NCBI GenBank assembly: GCA_021307315.1 | Contig: JAJSPD010000009.1 | Location: forward strand, 806,001 to 870,000 | Direction of reading: 5' to 3' | DNA from: Bisporella sp. PMI_857 | Lineage: Eukaryota > Ascomycota > Leotiomycetes > Helotiales > Helotiaceae | DNA length: 64,000 bases | Part shown: positions 56,601 to 64,000 of the stretch, one piece after another | Numbering within the stretch: position 1 is the first letter of the stretch | How the letters are laid out: every line of letters starts with the position of its first letter | The notes under the pieces: model-generated | The model's database searches: none | What the model was told of the DNA's origin: nothing | Seen by the model: the letters and a program-made list of their open reading frames with translations, nothing else | Position numbers and translations under genes: made by a program

Positions 56601-58183
56601 TCCGATCCATTTACCAATCCAGTGGCGGGCTTTGGTTGAGCTACGGATTGATCAACTGGCTTATTTAGATTGCTGAATATATCAACAGTGGTTGACGCCG
56701 GCTTCTGTGAAGCACCAAATAAATTGCTTGCCGGCAGCGATTGCTGAACTACGGGAGTAGGTGATGTGCCAAAGAGAGATTGTGACGGAGTGCTTTCAGA
56801 TTTCTTGACAGATTCGTCATACCTAGGGTTGCCATTCGCATCTTTACTAATTCGATCAAAGAGGCTGCTCGAGGAAGCCTTTGGAGTCGACGCGGATGCC
56901 ATATCGGACCCAAATATGGCATTAGGTTCGGAAGTCTGCGTGGTCGAAGTAGGAACTGACGGTTTGTCGGCTGGTTTCGAGAGCGGACCGAAAATATTGT
57001 TTGTTGGAGCGGGCTCGGAGGCTGTAGAAGAGTCGAAGATACTCTTAGTTGGAGATTGAGCTAAATCAGCAGAAGTATTGCCGTTGGGTTGACTCAATCC
57101 ACCGAATATATTATTTATATTATTGTTGTTCGAGGTAGAATTCTGTTGGGGCTGTCCAAATAAAGATGATACTGTGGATGGCTGGCTTGTGAATATACTC
57201 GGTGCAGTGGCCGTCGAAATTGAATTTGCAAATATATTCGGAGTAGTAGAGGCACTCGATACCGAATTTGAGAAAATGTTAGGGGCAGATGCAGTTGATG
57301 TTGGGTTCGCAAATACACTTGGTGTAGATGTGGTCGACGGTGCACTCGCAAAAATATTTGGAGTAGGTGCAGTAGATTGGCCTGAAGAGAAAATATTCGG
57401 GGTCGAACCAGTTTTGAAGCCTCCGAATAGGTTATTGGAAGGCGCTGCTGTAGCTGTAATTGAAGCGCCGGAACTCTGAGGTTTGGTTGATGCAGACCCG
57501 CCGAAACTGAACGATGCGCTGCTAGATGGTGTCGATGATGATCCAAATAGGTTTTGTGTAGGAGCTGGCGACTGAGTTTGAGTTGGCTGCTGACTCAATC
57601 CCCCAAATATATTGTTTCCTGGTTGATTCTGAGCTGGCCTAGATCCGAAATTAAAGGATGTGCCATTAACAGAAGCCGTAGGCCCAGGTGCGTTGAAATT
57701 GAATATGCCACTAGCTGGCTTCTCTTGCTGTGGTGTAGAATTGAAAGGTGAGGATGATGAGGTTTGCGATCCTCCGAAGTTGGATGCAAAGGGATTCGCT
57801 GCTTGCTGCGAAGTAGCGAATGGATGCTGCGACGACGCTCCGAAAGCATTCTCCATTATAGCACCACCTTGTTGGAATGGTCTATGAACTCGCTTTGCCT
57901 CCTCTCCAGTCGAATCTGGACGATGTCCCGAACTATTTGATGTTTCCTCTTTCGAGGGTACTCCAAAGATGTTGTTTGAGGGAGGAAAAGAGAGGGATGG
58001 CCCCGAAGAAGAGAAGTTGAATGTGCTCCCACCTCCTTGTAGAGTTGACCCAAACGATGCGCCGCCGCCAAATGACATAGACTGCTGCGTGCTGGGTATA
58101 GATTGAACGGGCTTCTGTGGTTGACGTTTCTTTGCAGATTTGATATTTCTGGCTGCGAGTTGAGCAGCCGTGGCGCGTTCCAT
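53639..58183 (-). CDS. Nup2-type FG nucleoporin with C-terminal Ran-binding domain
   Basis: A nuclear-pore protein on the nucleoplasmic side, helping importin release and Ran-driven cargo exchange. A single exon of 1514 codons. The N-terminus is basic (AARNIKSAKKRQPQKP, like the importin-binding end of Nup2/Nup50). Residues about 30-750 carry many FG motifs: NIFGG, SLFG, NIFGVP and NLFGG, spaced by Ser/Thr/Pro linkers. A middle segment near residues 680-760 (EFSEQQKNQFFTAYRLRSLN) is better conserved. More FG motifs and acidic runs (DEDGD-type, about residues 1190-1230) follow. The last 120 residues are a RanBD: KGVLWEPGNDDKDGSWVTKG, GPLRILKNKQTGASRILLRQ and GTVVINSTI. The lack of introns over 4.5 kb is striking in this window. 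Assignment to Nup2 rests on the FG repeats plus RanBD. Confidence 0.9.
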   Translation of the reverse strand: MERATAAQLAARNIKSAKKRQPQKPVQSIPSTQQSMSFGGGASFGSTLQGGGSTFNFSSSGPSLSFPPSNNIFGVPSKEETSNSSGHRPDSTGEEAKRVHRPFQQGGAIMENAFGASSQHPFATSQQAANPFASNFGGSQTSSSSPFNSTPQQEKPASGIFNFNAPGPTASVNGTSFNFGSRPAQNQPGNNIFGGLSQQPTQTQSPAPTQNLFGSSSTPSSSASFSFGGSASTKPQSSGASITATAAPSNNLFGGFKTGSTPNIFSSGQSTAPTPNIFASAPSTTSTPSVFANPTSTASAPNIFSNSVSSASTTPNIFANSISTATAPSIFTSQPSTVSSLFGQPQQNSTSNNNNINNIFGGLSQPNGNTSADLAQSPTKSIFDSSTASEPAPTNNIFGPLSKPADKPSVPTSTTQTSEPNAIFGSDMASASTPKASSSSLFDRISKDANGNPRYDESVKKSESTPSQSLFGTSPTPVVQQSLPASNLFGASQKPASTTVDIFSNLNKPVDQSVAQPKPATGLVNGSENKNTASFTAVSEGPPSKSGNIFGALGPAKPVSRPSSNSQSYQANTFAKQTSVESAKAPQSTPSLLFGSPSATPPGAIGSSLFSPSKTDNTPKSTTQPQSNGASLDLQQQSQTSLKPSNGSVIANNSPFNPASTAVTNGKTGAVAFAEMVAASTYTDEQVQDLVPKEFSEQQKNQFFTAYRLRSLNMAMQKFFATVPATLDISEALIFFTEKREDILARGGVAGSQRKVSAGQQQESENPSKQTKAGGISSSTPAQPERQSPEKSGRQTPRFQTTLSNGTPSQAPSFAAPAPSLLPESPSPSKAKPISQLKPTSQSLFPDQSATPSPSKSKRKADEQLTKDMHEAHERELESNKKATANGILSTSSGSNTSNIFKSIVDSPSESTPTKRIKATANPGVRSSTDDSRPNPFANLPIPESVVAATSTSTTNTPSNSSLFGTSTPKASANAAPGFAPESSAFSSQTAAPVGNIFAKSTAPGISANPFSLKDAVRPTSTIANPFSLKTMEPTKSPNPTANERAAPKPPTFGTAGSTPDFMKQFTKKASQDHEKNEKKLMEDAKAEDFDSEEEDEAEWEAKYRAKRRAELKEIEEIAKNKQTIFSLKNAFTPSQGQAAPAKPTPSASKNIFGVSTPSVLSSGASTPSVLSSTQGHDKFDGLGSQSNNIFGFLNTPSAASEDQDGDDDATDGSDNDNLAKDDSEADAGEDEEAAEERVLFKKALAENQPASTPKSKGSLFDRITDQNGNKVDFDSEEKENTKPASKPADFTWKPETPIKFGNSTPAAKPSVSITAPTPSKSISNLFGISATTKLAAPASGVGFSFGSGQISGASSLFPSTAVSTATSRATSPGLTTDGDSEVDPDAEKHEQIDLTAGGPGEEDEEVLHEVRAKGVLWEPGNDDKDGSWVTKGLGPLRILKNKQTGASRILLRQDPRGTVVINSTIIRQSYVPTGKTLKMVVPASGGMQTWVLQVKTSESAEKLAAVLEENKVS

Positions 58184-59051
58184 TTTGCTATTGTCGCGTT
58201 TGGCTGAAGGTGACTCGATGCGGATTTAATTATTCACCTTCCCCAACCATGAAAATAAACAATGTTATTATTGTTACGAGCCAAGGGTGATGTCGAGTGT
58301 TGAGGGTGGAAGGACCGCTATTGTAAGTACCTTACTCGGGGATGAATGATGATGACTTGGCCAAAAGGTCGCATGAATTTGATGGTGAGTCAAGTCGGAG
58401 AAAAGAAAATATGAAAGAAAAGTGAAACAGGAGTTGATGTTTACTGCATCGCGCGCTCTCACGACCTCGAACGGGGAGTGTTGTGGTTATTATGACGGCG
58501 GCCACCTGCCCACGGAAAGATCATCCCTGAATTTTCGAATCGATTCGTCCTTACAGCGCCTTACATGTAAGGCATCAAGAAGTAAACAGAACACTGGCGG
58601 CCAATCGATCTTATCGTTTGAAGCTATGAATACATTTCTATCGCGACATTGAATCAATTAAATTTCTTCATTTAGGTATTTGTGAAGGTTATTTCTACAG
58701 TGGATCTTTTAAGCTAACTGAACCCATGAAAAGCCTAGTTAGTTGTGTTTGCTTTGGGCAAACATTGTACTTTCTGATTATGTAAGATGAGCGAGTCTAA
58801 CTGGATGGCTCGAATCAGTGGAGGCACATTATCTAGGTACACATAATAGATTCTTTTTCAGAAGAGACTATTCACAAAAAGACCAAAAATATTATTCAAT
58901 ATCTATATCAACAAATGTTCATTGATTGAATTATATGAGCAACGCTATGTAAGTCAAAGCATCTTTATATCTTCGTGCTAGGGTAGTACAGGATGGCCAT
59001 GAATCCGCAGATGGAAGAGGTGGCTGTTATACAAGTGGGAATCATCTCTCC
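58184..59051. other. Intergenic: nucleoporin promoter and SCP2 3' flank
   Basis: About 870 bases between two minus-strand genes. It includes AT-rich stretches near 58650-58980. No gene is seen. Confidence 0.45.
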
Positions 59052-59729
59052 TTATAACTTTGCCTTTACAGCTTGTGCCTTCTTCAATATTGGCTACACG
59101 TGGAATCAGCGTTGTGATCATTATTGTTGGGCATGGGAGTTGAGAGCTCATAAGGGCTTAGCAGGAGCTTTCACCACTTGTGCCAGTTCTCGGACAGCTC
59201 TGACTGAGTCTTCCCTTCACCTGGTAATAATGACGTGAAGGGACAAATAACTAAGCTTACCTCCATCTTTGTGGCTTTCATGACATCTCCCTTAACCTTC
59301 AACTTGCCACCCATAAATAAGCGTTGCGCATTCGCCTTACCAGAAACCAACTTGCCAAAGTCATCATCGGAGAGCGATAGAGTGACTATGGTTATGGTCA
59401 GCTACGTGCACCTATACTGAAGCATTTAAGCATGGCATGCCCGGCTAAGCAAAGTATTACCTGTTGGCTTGTCCCCAAGGCCCTTTCCAACTTCACCCTT
59501 GTTCTTCAAGTCAATGTGCCAGCTTTCCTCCTCACCAGCCTTGTTCTTCAGTGTGAACGCAAAAACGGCATTGCCTTGCTTGATTGCATCCTTGCGCTCA
59601 GCATCGGAAGATGCAAGAGCACTATTGATGACGTCGAATGCTTCCGAAGAAGGGAAAGCAGCTGTGTCAGGTTAATTGATGTTTGCGTCGCAGAGGCTAG
59701 AAAGCAAACTTACGGTTCTTGAGAGACAT
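59052..59729 (-). CDS. SCP2 sterol-carrier protein, peroxisomal
   Basis: A small lipid-transfer protein of the SCP2 fold that binds fatty acids, acyl-CoAs or sterols, usually in peroxisomes. Four exons: 59714-59729, 59461-59661, 59261-59385 and 59052-59093, giving 127 residues. Landmarks: [85 protein letters not shown] and the end [13 protein letters not shown]. The last three residues AKL form a type-1 peroxisomal targeting signal. The final exon of 42 bp lies after a 167-bp intron; it was found because the expected family ending is missing from the frame straight after the third exon. The first exon is 16 bp. Together with the acyl-CoA dehydrogenase it belongs to lipid metabolism, though the two are not adjacent. 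Confidence 0.92.
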
Positions 59730-60334
59730 GGTGGGAATTCGAGAGGTAAACTTGTGGATGGTTGGCAGGTTTTAGTGGTATTCAGCTTATAGAAAGTGTG
59801 GGTGATAGAAATGTTACAGGCACGTTGGCGGTTTTTGGTATTTGTAGGTTTTGGGGGCATGTGAAAGGCCGAGGCACAGTCGCACTAACGCTTTGCGGGG
59901 GAAATCTGGGGGAAGATCACGATTTGGACAACAATGTCTTTACCTTTTCGCACTGAAATCACGTTAGTGAGTACAATGCTACCCTACACAACTCACATGC
60001 TTTTTAATATGGCCGACCTAATTATCTTATACAATACAATCGAACGCAAAGTACTTCTGCTTCGTACTGGGCCTTTTCTCTTGCTATTCATCGGCTCACA
60101 TATTCGTGATGGCGGGTTTCACGCTTGTTGCACTTAACTTATAACCCATAAACTCGGACATGGGAATCAAGGCTCTTTGTGTCACAATTAATTCGTGATG
60201 TTGAGCTTCATAGTTAATATGCAGTACAAGCCACATACAACCCAATTCATCATTTCTTCCTAACCATTTTGAGGTTACATCACTACAAACTGTGCCCACC
60301 AAGCAACATAATTAGCCTATTCCAACTTTATTCT
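59730..60334. other. Intergenic: SCP2 promoter and Mus7 3' flank
   Basis: A gap of 605 bases between two minus-strand genes. No gene or repeat is recognised. Confidence 0.45.
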
Positions 60335-63300
60335 TCAGTGAAGGCCATCATCTTCCCGTGCCAGCCAAGATGTTTCCCCTTCGCAATGATTTCTTAAGCC
60401 CATACTATCAGACTGCTCCGAAGCCTCCTTGCCATGCGCGTGCCTCGTCCCTACGACTTTGCAAGCCGTTTCGGCTTCGTACACATCGGAACCATCACGA
60501 AGAATCGTAGCCAGTGTAGGACCCCAAAGTTGGCCTAGGGGTAGTTTGTTAGGACACTTGATATATCCATTGCGATGCAACATTGCTGAATCCATGTGCC
60601 TAAAATCCCTCCAGCCCATTGACCTATGCATCATATTTTCTAGAATGAGCTTTTTAAACTCCTCTACGTAAGGCCTCAAGGTGAGATTGAACGGATCTAT
60701 ATGAGAAATGTGCCAAATATGGTGACCTTTCCTGTAATTTTCAAACTCCCGACTCGCAACTTGCGCAAACACGTTGAAGGCATGATCAACACTATTGAAA
60801 TCCGCACGTTGTTCTGGGTAATCAGTGCTATAGGCTCGAAGATATGGAGCCATCGCCAGCCAGAATTGAGATGTCACAGCAATGATTCCTTTGTGTTGTG
60901 GATGAGCGCCTTGAATACTGTCTGGCCATTCTCGATGACGGGTGATGATTCCATTCACCGTGATTTTGAGGATGGTGATCATGTAATTGAAAACGGCTGC
61001 TGCCTTTATTCCACCCTTTTCTAGAAGACGCTTAAGACGATGGGCAAGTGGAGGTAGATAAATTGAAGCAAGAACCCAACTGGTCCGTATGTTTTCGCCG
61101 CGGTATTGCATTACAAAACCTGCCAAGAGGATGGCAGGAACATAGTTTTCGAGCATGAAATCCATAAGATCCCAATCCCTTAGGGCTCGTTTGATACAGC
61201 TCATGTGTTGCAGCCACCGATGCTCTCTTAGATCTCCGAGAAAGCCCCCATACAAGTAATGAAATAATTCAAATGAGGTCTTCTGCGGCTGAGCTGGTAG
61301 GCGTTGTAGATATGCAGTAATACCAGCACCATAAAGTCTAGGATCAGACGATTTGTGCCAATACTTCTCGGACTCATTAACAAAAAATGCCGTCAGAGGC
61401 CGAATATTGCTTCCGTGGGATCGAATACGCAGTACAATGGATTGCACGAACTCGAAATACTCTAGGTGTTCCCCTGTTTTAGGTACCATTGACACCAACT
61501 GTTGTTCCATTACGTCCATAATAGCCTTCAGATGAGAAGAGTAACGCATTTGAATGTTTCGTGTAGCTGCTGAATTACCTTGCAGAAACTGACTTGCATG
61601 GTTCTGGATATGTTCATCCATCCGAGAGATAATAGCTGGAAGGGTCAGCTTGACTAGCTTTCTGAACATAGAGTGCTACGTACCTTGAATCAGTTCATAT
61701 GCCCGTTGGTAGCTAACCCTACTACCGCGATTTTCATAGTCACATATTACTGCCTCACCTACACTAGTCACGTTAATGAGAGGGTGCTCTCTTTTGATCA
61801 TGCGATATGATAAGTGAAGCGTGTAAGGTGAAAATGACTCCGGCAGTACTAAAATCTGCATCCATTCCAAAATAGGGTCACATTGGACGGCCTAATTTAA
61901 TTAATGGGGTTTCCAATATGGTGTTTCCTGATACGAACCTCCAGGTCATCGAGAGACCGCCATCGCAATAGCTCTGCTAAGAATTGCGGCCAATAAGCAT
62001 TCTCCTTTGTTTGCTGATGCCGATCACTAAACACAAAATTGACACCGCCTGGAAGGAAAGTTGAAAGAGGCTAAGGCATGTCAGCAACAGTTGTGACTCG
62101 TGCTATTCAAGCTCACCAATTGATCGTGTGAGTCCTCCGTGGCAACAGAAACAAAAGAGGCCCATAAAGTTATCAAAGTTTCCACGTCAAAGTGTCCATC
62201 CTCTTGTTTAAGGCTAGTTAAAATATGACGTACGAGCCTGTATAAATGAGGCATGACAGGCCGGGACAGATGCTAGGGAGATTAATACTGCTAGATCAGA
62301 AACGAGGTAAGATTTTAGGACTTACAGATAAAAGAACGTGCCGGTCTAAGTTTCCCATAACTGCAAAAAGACTCTCCTGACTATCCTCGTTCAAGGCCGC
62401 TTGAACCGTGGACGGCGTTTCATATGGATAGAGGTGGTCAACCTTTTGTATATAGGTTTGCACTATACGTATGATGCAACTAGCCACTTGCTCCTCAGTT
62501 ACGAAGACTTTTGTAACACTACACCGCAATGCCTCCTGCAAGATTTCAATGTTGAAAGCAGCCATAAGACTCGTGGTATTAGTGGCTGCCAGCATGGCAT
62601 CTATCATATTTTCCATCGTCCCCAGTAATATAACGAGTGTACTTGCCTTATTGGTCTTTATTTGCTGTTGAAGCAAGGCCTCAGGTATTGCATTGCCATT
62701 GGGTCCTTCTGCCTGCTTTCGGGTGTTCAATTCCTCATCACGATACTGTTTTAGAAGTTTAGCAAAGAAATCATTCTGCCAGGTAATGAACGGCTTGAAA
62801 TCATCAGACGAGGTAGAAGACTGTAATATAAAACGTGCAAGTTGTTTCCAAGCTCTGAGATTGATCGAACAGGCTGCATTGTGAGAGCAGTCAGGAACGA
62901 CAAGATCTTGTATTAGGGAGAGAGGCGGCCGTTGATCAGCTGGAGCAGCCCAATAGAGCGTACACAAGAGATCATGATTATTCCGCAAGGCTGCGAGCTC
63001 GCGTTCATGTATCTTCTCTTCCTTAGGGTACTGGCGACTGTGATTTGGTAGTAATCGGGTGATGAGGTTTCGAATGCCTTTCTTATCCCCAGTTTGACGC
63101 ATGTGTTTCAACCCAAGGGCGACTATCTTGAGCAAAATATGGAAGCAACGATCCTCTGGCTGGACGTCTAATTGCTGCACAAGATCAAGCTCTTCTAGAA
63201 AGTGCGGTGATTTGTGTACTTCTTCATTACGCAAATGCGCAAGGTTTTGCGCCGCGAAAAAGTCAAACATGGTACCAATGATACCACCACACTTCCACCA

Positions 63301-64000
63301 GCCCCAGTAAGAGATCAAGTAATGACACCGACTTAGAATAGCTCTACAATAATCGTTGAAGCTTGGAGATTGCCTGGTATTTGAAGAATAGAGCGTAAAT
63401 ATCCTCTTTAAGAAGTTTTGAGGCAAATTCCAGTTGTCGAAAGAAGCCTGATGCCGTGCGTTTTGAACAATCACGCCATGATCGTCAAATTCACACAAAG
63501 GGAGCAAAGAAAACATAGAATACCATGTTTTCTCCATCTCACGTGCGTTGTCTGCAGTCGCGTTATGTTGTTCGAGGAGCTGTGTATTCACAAGGTCCCA
63601 GAAACCAGATCTCGGAATTTTGGAGGCTGTAAGAGTCCTTATAAGTATCACCCATGCCTCCGTGACATAAGAATCGGGCTTGATACCAGTTTCACGGAAA
63701 GACAGATATTGCAGCTTGTCATAGAGTGCCCGGACTTCCCCTAAGCCCTCAAGCAACAACATACCAACGCATCGTCTAGAAGTATCTATGAGAATTTCTT
63801 CTAATTGAGATGCGAACAAAGGCTGGTTGGGTTCACGAGAGAATTGAAGAAGGTGCAATGTGAGAACTATGAATCTCGAAGTAACCTCAATCCTACATTG
63901 GGTATGCCATTGCTGCTGTCCCTCAACCTCCGAACTGATCGTCAAGTGTGACGCGAAGTCTCTCAATACCTCAATCATCCTGGAAAGAAAGTCGGCTTGG
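60335..64000 (-). CDS. Mus7/MMS22-family DNA repair protein (5' end outside window)
   Basis: Mus7/Mms22 is a replication-fork repair adaptor, part of the Rtt101-Mms1 (Cul8) ubiquitin ligase system in yeast. Exons seen: 62326-64000, 62117-62272, 61939-62070, 61684-61891 and 60335-61635, a C-terminal portion of about 1,150 residues. The frame stays open to the right edge (...ADFLSRMIEVLRDFASHL), so the true start lies outside. Assignment rests on the large helical alpha-solenoid without other domains and on stretches such as EYFEFVQSIVLRIRSHGSNI, DPRLYGAGITAYLQRL and FFDYLYGGFL-like helices (here LFHYLYGGFLGDL) that recall this family. LLILGTMENM-type repeats are absent. I am moderately sure of the family name and very sure of the gene. 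Confidence 0.7.

Noticed and set aside
53784..57479. Several long plus-strand frames (up to about 200 codons) opposite the nucleoporin
   Set aside because: They are shadows of the biased Ser/Thr/Pro codon use of the real gene on the other strand, with no family resemblance.

Overview
This window is nuclear DNA of a filamentous ascomycete (Pezizomycotina). The genes are eukaryotic and split by many short introns, mostly 45-65 bp, with GT...AG ends and CTAAC/CTGAC-type branch sites. Nearly all have clear ascomycete counterparts (diphthamide synthase subunit, CYC8, SEC17, ARG8, RPL3, KRE6, Mus7/Mms22). A class such as Leotiomycetes is possible, but the sequence alone does not fix it.

Left part (1-7.6 kb): the vacuolar ATPase B subunit (cut by the left edge), HMG-CoA lyase, a short-chain dehydrogenase, DPH1 and a metal-dependent amidohydrolase. 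Next comes a gene-poor accessory stretch (7.6-11.9 kb) holding an intact-looking non-autonomous DNA element with 83-bp inverted ends. An 11-exon MFS permease and a glyoxalase-like protein follow. A second repeat patch (16.5-17.3 kb) holds a decayed Tc1/mariner transposase interrupted by a 261-bp MITE.

Middle part (18-36 kb): ARG8 with a CPC1/Gcn4-type TGACTCA site about 65 bp before its start, SEC17, a mitochondrial amidotransferase subunit (Gta3/GatC type), and a divergent pair made of a sugar transporter and a GH51 arabinofuranosidase that looks like an arabinose-use module. KRE6/SKN1, an uncharacterised conserved protein and RPL3 follow.

Right part (36-64 kb): the CYC8/SSN6 corepressor behind about 4 kb of gene-free DNA, a TMEM115-like Golgi protein, and a LisH-WD40 protein of the SIF2/TBL1 type. 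Beyond these lie a truncated and frameshifted patatin-like relic, a cytochrome-b5/acyl-CoA dehydrogenase fusion, an intronless 4.5-kb Nup2-type nucleoporin, an SCP2 sterol-carrier protein ending in a peroxisomal AKL signal, and a Mus7/Mms22 DNA-repair protein whose 5' end lies beyond the window. CYC8 and SIF2/TBL1 proteins both belong to corepressor systems, but nothing here shows that they were placed together on purpose.

No gene cluster for a new pathway is evident. The least ordinary material is the two non-autonomous elements, the patatin relic, the conserved unknown protein, and the high share of AAG 3' splice sites.
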